Assembly (NCBI GenBank): GCA_030065205.1
Contig: JASJDN010000001.1
Span: 1-64,000 of the forward strand
DNA: 64,000 nt
Direction: 5' to 3'
DNA from: Crocosphaera sp.
GTDB taxonomy: Bacteria; Cyanobacteriota; Cyanobacteriia; Cyanobacteriales; Microcystaceae
In this document: positions 8,912 through 16,373 of the stretch, piece after piece
How the letters are laid out: each line of letters starts with the position of its first letter
Position numbering within the stretch: position 1 is the stretch's first letter
Notes under the pieces: generated by a model
Seen by the model: only the letters and a program-made list of their open reading frames with translations
What the model was told of the DNA's origin: nothing
Database searches by the model: none
Position numbers and translations under genes: made by a program

Positions 8912-10117
8912 ATGGCTTCTCAGAAAATTAAACCCCTAGCTTTGGCCAAAACTAGGTGGTGGCTTGTTGTTCCTGTGATCATTATCCTGGTTGGGGTTTC
9001 TCCCCTTCTCAGTCCTTCTGGTATCGGTATTGGAGAAGTGGAGTCGGTCACAAAAACCGTGGAAAAAGATGAACAGGGAAATATCGTTAAAACCATTGAG
9101 AAAACTGAAATTTCCCCCGGAAAAACGGTGTGGGATTGGCTCAGTTTATTAAGTATCCCCGTCACCTTAGGGGGTTTGGGATATTGGTTGGAGCAGAAAC
9201 AGCAGACTCGCACAGAAAAGGAAAGATGCGAAACGATTTTACAGGTGTATTTTGATCGGGTTTCTGTGTTGTTGGTGGATAAAAATTTGTTAGCCATACA
9301 AGACAAAGGATCTGACATTACCCTCGAGGATGAAAAGCTCTTAAATTCTGCGATCGATTTGATTCGAGCGCGAACCTTAGCCACATTAAGAAGATTTGAA
9401 AATGATCCCTTACGCAAAGGGAATGTCATGAACTTTTTGATTGATGTAGATGCGGTTAATCGCTTAAAACTTAACCTCAGTGGTGCAAACCTCAGTCAAG
9501 CGAATCTGATGGCGGCTAATCTCAGTGAAGTTGATCTCGATCGTTCCAACCTCAGTGAAGTTAACCTTAGTGAAGCCAATCTTAGTCGCGCTCATCTACG
9601 GGAAGCGAACCTATCTCAAGCGAATCTTAGTCGCGCTTATCTCAGTGGAGCCAATCTCAGAGAAGTCAATCTCAGTGGAGCTAACCTCAGCGAAGCTAAC
9701 CTCAGTGGAACCAACCTCAGAGAAGCGGATCTCATTGGAGCCAACCTCAGAGAAGCGGATCTCATTGGAGCTTATCTCATCGGAACCTATCTCATTGGAG
9801 CGTATTTAGTGGGAGCTTATTTTATAGAAGCCAACCTGAGCAAAGCGTTTCTCAGGGGAGCCAATCTCAAAGAAGCTAACTTGACTAAAGCGAATCTCAG
9901 CGAAGCGGACCTCAGTGAAGCCAATCTCAAAGAAACGGATCTCAATGAAGCTTATCTGTTTAAAACGGTACTGCTCAATAATAAACAAATTAAATCTGCT
10001 AGAAATTGGGAGCAAGCCGTTTATACGGAAGCGGTTTGGGATGAAAAAGTGGGTCAATGGATTCCAAAAGATAAGGAAGCTAATCGTAAAAAAGTTGAAG
10101 AAATTAGAAATGCGTAA
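8912..10117 (+). CDS. Membrane-anchored pentapeptide-repeat protein
   Basis: A 401-residue protein in two parts. The N-terminal 120 residues contain a hydrophobic segment at about 12-30, a charged K/E-rich loop and a second weaker segment near 75-90. Residues about 180-355 are some 35 consecutive pentapeptide repeats of the A-(N/D)-L-S/R type, which would fold as a right-handed quadrilateral beta-helix, followed by a short charged tail. Such proteins are plentiful in cyanobacteria and mostly of unknown role. The DNA of the repeat region is itself internally repetitive. It converges with the sugar symporter gene, with 3 bp between the stops. Confidence 0.85.
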   Translation: MASQKIKPLALAKTRWWLVVPVIIILVGVSPLLSPSGIGIGEVESVTKTVEKDEQGNIVKTIEKTEISPGKTVWDWLSLLSIPVTLGGLGYWLEQKQQTRTEKERCETILQVYFDRVSVLLVDKNLLAIQDKGSDITLEDEKLLNSAIDLIRARTLATLRRFENDPLRKGNVMNFLIDVDAVNRLKLNLSGANLSQANLMAANLSEVDLDRSNLSEVNLSEANLSRAHLREANLSQANLSRAYLSGANLREVNLSGANLSEANLSGTNLREADLIGANLREADLIGAYLIGTYLIGAYLVGAYFIEANLSKAFLRGANLKEANLTKANLSEADLSEANLKETDLNEAYLFKTVLLNNKQIKSARNWEQAVYTEAVWDEKVGQWIPKDKEANRKKVEEIRNA

Positions 10118-10120
10118 TGA

Positions 10121-11782
10121 TTATTCTTGAGTTTCTTGTTGTTGATTTTTTTCTTTTAATTTTAAACGAATTTCCTGATGAAATTCACGGGTAATGGGAT
10201 AAAAATAAGCTAAAATTAAGCCCACAATTAAAATAATAGCCGGTAAGGGAGCGACGGCAATTCTAATGGCAAATAAAGCGGTTTCGGGTTGAGTGGGTAT
10301 GGGTTGACCGGGAATTTGTTCAACGAATCCGGCTGCTTCTAAGACCAAACCTACTAAGAATAATCCTAGAGCTAATCCAAACTTTTGTAAGAGTACCATA
10401 AAGGCATAAAATACCCCCTCTCTTCTTTGTCCGGTTTCTAATTCATCTAATTCGATGACATCGGGAACCATCGACCAAGGAATGAGATAAGCAACAGATA
10501 CCCCAAACCCGGCCATAATGGCTAAAATAAACATAAATTTGACTTGTCCCGGTTGTAATGAAAAGAGTCCAATTTGTGCAATAATCCAAACCCCTGTCCC
10601 TAGAAAATAGACAATTTTTTTATCTAATTTTTGACACACGGCCTGCCAAAAAAATAACATCACTAAAGCGGTTCCTTGAACAGCTAATGCCACTAAACCT
10701 GATTGATCTTCTTTTAGGTTCATATAACTAACCACAAAATATACTAAAATAGATGCGGTTAATTGAACAGCTAACCAGGAACATAAATAAATACCAATCA
10801 CAAACAAAAATGGACGGTTATTAAAGACAATTTTTAATTGTTGTCCAAAGGATAAACTAGATTCTTGTTCACTCGCTTTTTTTTCTTGTTTTGCTTCATT
10901 ATTAACTAAATGGTCTTCTATTTTTGCAAATAATAAACTATAGCCAAATCCCAATAGTAATAAACCAGATAAAATAGAAAAAAAGCTAATATAATCGATT
11001 TGACCTTTTCCTCCTATCAATGTGGATGTGATAGGAATCATTCTCAAAATTCCATAAATAATACCTAAACTACTAAACCCAGTTAAAACAATTCCTAATT
11101 GTTTCTTTTGGCTTAAATTTAAGATGGCATCTCTCCCTTTTTCTTGAATCCGTAAACTACACCAAAGAAGAGCAATAATGCCTAAAATAGAACAACTTAC
11201 TCCTAAAATAAAAAATCGTATTTTGGGATCTTCTGGGTAAGCAAGGGAAGCTAAAATATAAAGAATTAACGATAAAATACTGCCACCAATGGAAAAAGAA
11301 AATCGAAAACTATTTAAACTGGTTCTTTCGTTATAATCTTGAGTCAGTTCAGGGGTTAATGCTGTATACGGTAAATTAACTGTAGTATAAGTAATGTTAA
11401 ACAAAATACCAATAACCACATAGTAAGCAAATAATCCCCATTGATTCACAGTTGAATTGTCACTAAATTGGGGAATTGTCCACTGTAGGGTATAAAATAA
11501 AGCAAAGGGAATAATTCCTCCTAAAATCCAGGGAAGACGACGACCCCAACGAGAACGGGTTTTATCACTTAATACCCCAATAATCGGATCATTGATAGCA
11601 TCGGAAATTTTACCAATCATTAAAATACTTCCCGCTAAACCAGGGGGTAATCCCGCTACATTGGTAAAGAAAAATAATAAATAAAAGACTAAGATATTAG
11701 CAGCGATCGCTGGTCCAAAATCACCAGCACCATAGGCTAATTTTGTGGTAAAATGGAGTTTCTCAGTATCAGGTGATGTCAT
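10121..11782 (-). CDS. GPH-family sugar:cation symporter (MelB-like MFS transporter)
   Basis: A 553-residue inner-membrane protein with about twelve hydrophobic helices. The N-terminal region carries features of the glycoside-pentoside-hexuronide family: a K-L-A-Y-G-x-G-D-F opening, an N-D-P-x-x-G loop and the basic R-S-R-W-G-R-R-L-P-W motif between helices 2 and 3. A long polar insert lies mid-protein at about 285-315. The substrate is unknown. It is transcribed away from rsmA, whose start lies 32 bp from its own, so the two share a compact divergent promoter region. Codon use is more AT-rich than in the ClC and flv genes. Confidence 0.85.
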   Translation of the reverse strand: MTSPDTEKLHFTTKLAYGAGDFGPAIAANILVFYLLFFFTNVAGLPPGLAGSILMIGKISDAINDPIIGVLSDKTRSRWGRRLPWILGGIIPFALFYTLQWTIPQFSDNSTVNQWGLFAYYVVIGILFNITYTTVNLPYTALTPELTQDYNERTSLNSFRFSFSIGGSILSLILYILASLAYPEDPKIRFFILGVSCSILGIIALLWCSLRIQEKGRDAILNLSQKKQLGIVLTGFSSLGIIYGILRMIPITSTLIGGKGQIDYISFFSILSGLLLLGFGYSLLFAKIEDHLVNNEAKQEKKASEQESSLSFGQQLKIVFNNRPFLFVIGIYLCSWLAVQLTASILVYFVVSYMNLKEDQSGLVALAVQGTALVMLFFWQAVCQKLDKKIVYFLGTGVWIIAQIGLFSLQPGQVKFMFILAIMAGFGVSVAYLIPWSMVPDVIELDELETGQRREGVFYAFMVLLQKFGLALGLFLVGLVLEAAGFVEQIPGQPIPTQPETALFAIRIAVAPLPAIILIVGLILAYFYPITREFHQEIRLKLKEKNQQQETQE

Positions 11783-11814
11783 AAAAAAAGAATTACTTTA
11801 AGATATTATCAATT

Positions 11815-12627
11815 ATGCCCCAACCCCGTAAACGCTTCGCTCAACATTGGTTACGCAGTGAAACAGCACTTAATCAAATTATACAGGCTGCGAACCTAAA
11901 AAATAGCGATCGCCTCTTAGAAATTGGACCAGGAACGGGTATTTTAACCCGCCGTCTTTTGCCGTTAGCCTCTTCCGTTCTCGCGGTAGAATTAGATCGG
12001 GATCTCTGTAAAAAATTGGTTAAAAGTTTCGGTAATTACGATAATTTTTTACTATTACAAGGAGATGTCTTAAAATTAGATATTGACATAGAAGCCAAAG
12101 ATTTTCCTAAGTTTCTTCCTATTAATAAAGTGGTTGCCAATATTCCTTATAATATTACTAGCCCCATTTTAGAAAAACTTTTAGGTCGAGTTTCTTCCCC
12201 TCAAAACCCATCTTATGATCTCATTGTTTTATTAATTCAGAAAGAAGTAGCTCAACGAATTGTTGCAGTTCCCGGTAATAAGAATTATGGTGCATTGTCC
12301 ATTAAAATGCAATATCTAGCCGACTGTAATTACATTTGTGATGTTCCAAGTAAAGCGTTTTATCCTCCCCCAAAAGTTGATTCTGCTGTCATTACCTTTC
12401 GTCCTCGTTCCTTACTCAATTCTGCTAGTAATTCTAAATATTTAGAAACCTTAATTAAATTGGGATTTTCTAATCGTCGTAAAATGTTACGGAATAATTT
12501 AAAAAGTTTAATTAATAGCGATCGCCTCGAAGAATTTTTAACAAAAATCGACCTTAATTCTCAAGTTCGTGCTGAAAATTTAGATTTAAACCAATGGATC
12601 GCATTAAGCAACCATTTTTCTCAATAA
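11815..12627 (+). CDS. rsmA: 16S rRNA dimethyladenosine transferase (RsmA/KsgA)
   Basis: A 270-residue S-adenosylmethionine-dependent enzyme that dimethylates the two adjacent adenines in the 3'-terminal hairpin loop of 16S rRNA during small-subunit maturation. The opening R-F-A-Q-H-W-L, the SAM-binding E-I-G-P-G-T-G loop (about 37-43), an acidic residue on strand two, and the catalytic N-I-P-Y-N-I motif (about 109-114) are all present, followed by the small C-terminal helical domain. Length is normal. ATG start at 11815, divergent from the symporter. Confidence 0.95.
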   Translation: MPQPRKRFAQHWLRSETALNQIIQAANLKNSDRLLEIGPGTGILTRRLLPLASSVLAVELDRDLCKKLVKSFGNYDNFLLLQGDVLKLDIDIEAKDFPKFLPINKVVANIPYNITSPILEKLLGRVSSPQNPSYDLIVLLIQKEVAQRIVAVPGNKNYGALSIKMQYLADCNYICDVPSKAFYPPPKVDSAVITFRPRSLLNSASNSKYLETLIKLGFSNRRKMLRNNLKSLINSDRLEEFLTKIDLNSQVRAENLDLNQWIALSNHFSQ

Positions 12628-12639
12628 TGATTCTTGTAT

Positions 12640-12665
12640 TCTTGTTGACAAGATGGTTTTTTTGA
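12640..12665 (+). terminator. Possible terminator after rsmA
   Basis: A short stem (tcttg / caaga, 4-nt loop) followed by tgg and seven T, 13 bases after the rsmA stop. The stem is weak, so this is tentative. Confidence 0.4.
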
Positions 12666-12735
12666 GTATTTTTTTGTTAAGATATCACTATATTAATAAT
12701 ATTTTCATAATTACTCTGCACCCCAATCCTTTACA

Positions 12736-13134
12736 ATGATTAGCATAATCCTTCCCCCTCAACGGCGGAAACCCCAAGGTTCACCCTTAGAAGATTTTTT
12801 GGAAGTTTTACCCCTTCAATATAGGACTATCGTCGCCATAGCTTACTTTACCAACTCCAAAATTGAGGACATTTTATTTTTACAAAAACAGGATATTACC
12901 CCTGAACTCATTCTTATTCGAGACTCAACGTTGCAAAAGGTCAAAAAAGTGTCAATTTTAGCTCAATTACAACCCTATTTAACCGTATTTCTCAATGGAT
13001 ATAACCCTCAAAAATCAGACCTTTTGTTTACGGATAAAGAAGGAAATCCTCTAAAAAGTTCTCAAGTCTTTAAAATTCTCAAGCTAGTGGCCAACAAAAT
13101 TAATCTTCCTGATATTTATTGGCTAATTCTATGA
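12736..13134 (+). CDS. Tyrosine-recombinase-like fragment, 132 aa
   Basis: The middle and end (Y-R-T-I-V-A-I-A-Y-F-T-N through D-L-L-F-T, then G-N-P-L-K-S-S-Q-V-F-K) read like the first part of a phage-integrase catalytic domain: the helical region before the first Arg, the beta strands, and the segment leading to the H-x-x-R box. The protein stops just before the H-L-R-H and Tyr motifs would appear, so no catalytic core is left. It may be a decayed integrase or a conserved non-catalytic derivative. ATG start, standing alone between rsmA and the HEAT-repeat gene. Family call is by eye. Confidence 0.5.
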   Translation: MISIILPPQRRKPQGSPLEDFLEVLPLQYRTIVAIAYFTNSKIEDILFLQKQDITPELILIRDSTLQKVKKVSILAQLQPYLTVFLNGYNPQKSDLLFTDKEGNPLKSSQVFKILKLVANKINLPDIYWLIL

Positions 13135-13220
13135 ACTGCACCAACAAAATGAGCCATTTGTGATCTTTTTGTAAAAAATCGTTACAATAGAAGTACGAGT
13201 TATGAAGAAATGTTACAAAA

Positions 13221-13892
13221 ATGATTGCCACTGACTTACAACAAATATCCCTACAACTAGAAAGCGAAAACTCCCGCGATCGCCTTTTAGCCTTAGCTTC
13301 CTTACGGGGAGTATCTGCAGAAGAGGCGGTTCCCTTGATTAAAAAAGTGTTAGACGACGAAGTATTACAAGTGCGATCGATGGCAGTCTTTGCCTTGGGA
13401 GTCAAACAAACCGACGAATGTTACCCGATCCTAGTTAAACTATTAGAAACCGACCCGGACTATGGGATTCGGGCTGATGCTGCTGGTGCCTTAGGATATC
13501 TTCAAGATCCTCGTGCCTACGAACCCTTATCCAGAGCCTTCTACGAGGATACTCAGTGGTTAGTGCGTTTTAGTGCGGCTGTATCCTTGGGTAACATAGG
13601 GGATGTTCGCGCCAAAAACCTTTTGTTACAGGCTTTAGATAGCAAGGAAACGGTGATGCAGCAAGCAGCGATCGCCGCATTAGGAGAAATTCGCGCTTTT
13701 GATGCCATTGACGACATTTTGCGCTTTGCTGATGCCGAAGACTGGTTAGTACGTCAACGTCTGGCACAAGCTCTAGGCAACTTTAACACAGACAAGAGCC
13801 TTTCAGCACTCAACTTCTTAGCCAAAGATCCTCAACCCCAAGTCAGAGAAGCGGCTTTATTTTCTCTTAACCTTCTTCAACAAGACGACTAA
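13221..13892 (+). CDS. HEAT-repeat protein (PBS-lyase-like, NblB/CpcE type)
   Basis: A 223-residue all-helical protein made of about six HEAT repeats of 30-31 residues, with the recurring V-R-x-x-A-A-x-A-L-G signature of PBS-lyase HEAT-like repeats. In cyanobacteria, proteins of this size and type include NblB (phycobilisome degradation) and CpcE-like bilin lyase subunits. The next gene on the same strand is a CpcS-type bilin lyase, so a phycobilisome role is plausible but inferred. ATG start at 13221 with no strong binding site. No signal or membrane segment. Confidence 0.8.
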   Translation: MIATDLQQISLQLESENSRDRLLALASLRGVSAEEAVPLIKKVLDDEVLQVRSMAVFALGVKQTDECYPILVKLLETDPDYGIRADAAGALGYLQDPRAYEPLSRAFYEDTQWLVRFSAAVSLGNIGDVRAKNLLLQALDSKETVMQQAAIAALGEIRAFDAIDDILRFADAEDWLVRQRLAQALGNFNTDKSLSALNFLAKDPQPQVREAALFSLNLLQQDD

Positions 13893-13893
13893 T

Positions 13894-13932
13894 AGCGGTT
13901 TTCAATGTTAATGTATTGATATGAAAACTGCT
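13894..13932. repeat. Short palindromic repeat (agcggttttca / tgaaaactgct)
   Basis: A 39-bp inverted repeat immediately after the HEAT-repeat gene, with near-complementary 11-base arms. The same arms bound the 126-bp insert at 16158-16283, and the right arm recurs near 40270. This is therefore a minimal member of that repeat family. Confidence 0.7.
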
Positions 13933-14086
13933 GTAAGAAATGGTGAGATGTCATGATACAATTAGGGTTGTGGGTTTGCTTAGAAAATAGCCACAAATAG
14001 TCTCATTTAGTTCCCTAAATCATGAAAAATGACAGGGATTAAAGTAACCCGTTACCCTATTTTTATCCGATCATTGAGCAGTGTTC

Positions 14087-14614
14087 ATGGAAATACAAAC
14101 CTTTTTAGAATCATGTGTTGGCCAATGGTTTTCTCAGCGCAGTAGCTATCAGTTTGATACAGAAAAAGCAGAAAGTCATAAATCAGAATTAACCGTAGAA
14201 TGGTTAGACACGGATGATTCTTTGCTGGTTTCCCTTTGTCAACAACATCGGATCGATCCCGATCGAGCGATTGGTGGTCAAAAAGCGAGTTGGAATAGTT
14301 CCACTGACTATAGCCAGAAAAAGCAAGTTGGCAACGCAACCATGATTATTATTCCTGATAGTCATCAGCCACAAACAGGGCAAATTATACAAACTTTTCA
14401 GTCTCAACCATCATTCCAAGGACATTATAGTTTAGGAGAAGATGAAGCGTTAACCCTTACCCTTAACGTTGGGGATTTTTCCCTAGAAGAAAGAATCTGG
14501 TTTGCTAGTCCCAACTTACGACTACGTACCAGTTTAATGAAAGGACAAAACGGGTATAGTCGCAGCGCATTTTATTCAGAAATTCGTCGACTTCCTCCCG
14601 AAAAAGTAGCTTAA
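14087..14614 (+). CDS. cpcS: CpcS/CpeS-family phycobiliprotein bilin lyase
   Basis: A 175-residue soluble protein of the S-type lyase family, which attaches phycocyanobilin to conserved cysteines (Cys84 class) of phycobiliprotein subunits. It has the typical opening (F-L-x-x-x-V-G-x-W-x-S-Q-R-S-S-Y), the mid-protein acidic and aromatic strands, and the late E-R-I-W-F-A-x-P-N-L-R-L-R-x-S segment of the lipocalin-like barrel. Length is normal. I prefer ATG 14087; a GTG two codons earlier gives the same protein with two extra residues. It cannot be assigned to CpcS, CpcU or CpeS specificity by eye. Next to the HEAT-repeat gene. Confidence 0.85.
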   Translation: MEIQTFLESCVGQWFSQRSSYQFDTEKAESHKSELTVEWLDTDDSLLVSLCQQHRIDPDRAIGGQKASWNSSTDYSQKKQVGNATMIIIPDSHQPQTGQIIQTFQSQPSFQGHYSLGEDEALTLTLNVGDFSLEERIWFASPNLRLRTSLMKGQNGYSRSAFYSEIRRLPPEKVA

Positions 14615-14652
14615 CTCATTATGCTTTAGAGGTTAACGGTATTTATTTCTGA

Positions 14653-14880
14653 GTTTTTGTCTTTTTTGTATTAAGTCTAGGACAAGAACATAAAGACATA
14701 CATCATAAACATCTTTTTGATTGGGAAACGGGAGAAGAACTCTCAGATAGTCCTATTTGGGTTGGGGAAGATTCATGGCCAACATTAGGAGAGGTTATTC
14801 AAGAAACAGAAGAATGGTATTGGTCTAATCAAGATAAGCTAGAATATCCTGATAGTTATCCTGATTTAGACTTAAGATAA
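14653..14880 (+). pseudogene. Start-less open frame, likely gene remnant
   Basis: The frame from 14653 runs open for 75 codons to TAA at 14878-14880 but contains no ATG or GTG, and no TTG in frame near its beginning. A stop lies just upstream. The predicted peptide is rich in Trp, Glu, Asp and His and looks like real coding sequence (a H-H-K-H-L-F-D-W-E-T-G stretch, then an acidic C-terminus ending D-L-D-L-R). It is best read as the 3' end of a gene whose start has been lost. Product unknown. Confidence 0.45.
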
Positions 14881-14986
14881 TAATTGTTTAGTTATATTTT
14901 TTATAAGTTGATTACTAAATAAAATAAAAATTTCTTCAAAACTATAGTATTCTAGTCTAAAGTCACTAGAAACAATTGAGGAAAAT

Positions 14987-15922
14987 ATGCGTATTTTAAT
15001 CATGGGGGGAACCCGTTTTATTGGGGTTTATCTAACCAAAGAATTAGTTAAACAAGGTCATGAGGTGGTCCTATTTAATCGGGGAAATAAACCGGCCCCC
15101 GTTGAAGGAATAACGGAAATTCATGGCGATCGCAAAGATGCTAACCAGTTAAAAGAAAAGTTAGCTTCTGAGAATTTTGATGCTATTTTTGATAACAATG
15201 GCCGTGAATTAAGCGATACTCAACCCTTAGTAGAAATCTTTAATAATAAGGTTCAACATTTTGTTTATGTCAGTTCAGCAGGGGTGTATTTAAAGTCCGA
15301 TCAAATGCCTCATATTGAGGAGGATAAGGTTGATCCCAATAGTCGTCATAAAGGAAAATTTGAGACAGAAAGTTACTTAGAAAAATCAGGCATTCCTTGG
15401 ACTTCTATTCGTCCCACTTATATCTATGGACCGCAAAATTATAACGATTTAGAAGCGTGGTTTTTTGATCGAATTGTCAGAAATCGGCCTATTCCTATTC
15501 CTGGTAATGGCTTACATTTTACCCAGTTTGGTCATATTCAAGACTTAGTTAAAGGGATGACTGCAGTATTAGGAAATGAAACAGCGATCAGACAAATTTA
15601 TAACATTTCAGGGGAACGTTATGTTACTTTTGATGGGTTAGCTAAAGCTTGCGCTGTGGCTGCGGGAAAATCTCTTGATGATCTTAATATTGTTCATTAT
15701 GAACCTAAAGAATTTGACTTTGGTAAAAAGAAAGCCTTTCCCTTAAGAATGCAGCACTTTTTTGCTGATATTCATAAAGCATTGCGAGAATTAAATTGGC
15801 AACCAGAATATGATTTAATTAGTGGATTGAAAGACTCGTTTGAGAATGATTATTTAGCATCTAAAAGAGATGAAGCTGATATTGATTTTAGTTTAGATGA
15901 ACAAATTTTATCAGCTTCTTAA
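14987..15922 (+). CDS. NAD-dependent epimerase/dehydratase-family protein (CSP41-like)
   Basis: A 311-residue atypical short-chain dehydrogenase. It opens with a Rossmann motif, G-G-T-R-F-I-G (8-14). Mid-protein it shows V-S-S-A-G-V-Y and a downstream S-x-R-P-T-Y-I-Y-G-P segment. It matches the family that contains chloroplast CSP41 RNA-binding proteins and their cyanobacterial relatives, which associate with ribosomes, RNA and photosynthetic transcripts in plants. The classical Y-x-x-x-K catalytic pair is not evident, in keeping with that group. Start ATG 14987 has GAGGA upstream. It stands alone, followed by the repeat-rich gap. Confidence 0.8.
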   Translation: MRILIMGGTRFIGVYLTKELVKQGHEVVLFNRGNKPAPVEGITEIHGDRKDANQLKEKLASENFDAIFDNNGRELSDTQPLVEIFNNKVQHFVYVSSAGVYLKSDQMPHIEEDKVDPNSRHKGKFETESYLEKSGIPWTSIRPTYIYGPQNYNDLEAWFFDRIVRNRPIPIPGNGLHFTQFGHIQDLVKGMTAVLGNETAIRQIYNISGERYVTFDGLAKACAVAAGKSLDDLNIVHYEPKEFDFGKKKAFPLRMQHFFADIHKALRELNWQPEYDLISGLKDSFENDYLASKRDEADIDFSLDEQILSAS

Positions 15923-15988
15923 CTTCTTCATGGATAGGGTGGGTAACTCTCACCTTAAATTCTTAAATTATCTGAATTTAGGTTTTCG

Positions 15989-16112
15989 TAGACCGTAGGG
16001 TGGGCAAAGTTTTCTATTTTACGGATAATTTAGATAGATATTTGATTTGCCCACCTTACAGAACTAGGTTTTAGTGTTCGTTGAATAAATACTCTCTTAA
16101 AGCTTCCATTTT
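15989..16112. repeat. Tandem-duplicated 124-bp unit, copy 1 (uninterrupted)
   Basis: A core at 15995-16059 begins gtagggtgggcaaag and ends ttgcccaccttac, forming inverted arms. It is followed by an ataaatactctctta tail. The last 16 bases duplicate the final codons and stop of the neighbouring flavoprotein gene. Copy 2 (16124-16157 plus 16284-16373) is identical except for one substitution in the first 34 bases. Confidence 0.9.
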
Positions 16113-16123
16113 TTGCTCTAAAA

Positions 16124-16373
16124 TAGACCGTAGGGTGGACAAAGTTTTCTATTTTACAGCAGTTTTCATATCAATAGACTAACAATGAAAATAAAAATTC
16201 CCCCCACACTCCCCACCCCTCCCACACTTCCCACACTCAACTTAACTAAAATATTGATACACCCAATTGAAAACTGCTATTAGGGATAATTTAGATAGAT
16301 ATTTGATTTGCCCACCTTACAGAACTAGGTTTTAGTGTTCGTTGAATAAATACTCTCTTAAAGCTTCCATTTT
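16124..16373. repeat. Tandem-duplicated 124-bp unit, copy 2 (interrupted)
   Basis: The 34-base left part (16124-16157) and 90-base right part (16284-16373) together reproduce copy 1. A 126-bp segment separates them. The right part overlaps the last codons of the flavoprotein gene, and its terminal ctctta supplies that gene's stop codon on the minus strand. Confidence 0.9.
16158..16283. mobile_element. 126-bp B-family insert with inverted ends and heptamer repeats
   Basis: The insert is defined by comparison with the uninterrupted copy 130 bp away. It starts agcagttttcatatcaata and ends with ttgaaaactgct followed by attag, so the ends are inverted repeats of about 11 bases. The centre (about 16200-16243) is a run of ccccacac/ccccaccc heptamer-like units. 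There is no coding capacity. No clear target duplication is visible. Confidence 0.75.

Larger units (their letters stand above)
15923..16357. other. Repeat-filled intergenic region
   Basis: No gene is seen between the CSP41-like gene and the flavoprotein gene, whose stop codons face each other. The space is filled with repeats: an A-family element in two tandem copies, the second interrupted by a B-family insert that carries heptamer repeats. See the separate entries. Confidence 0.8.

Noticed and set aside
9525-10057. Overlapping open frames on both strands in the pentapeptide-repeat region
   Set aside because: Repeat-derived shadows of the A-(N/D)-L-S coding frame.
15923-16357. CRISPR array in the repeat-rich gap
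   Set aside because: The repeats differ in length, include a nested insert and have no regular spacers.
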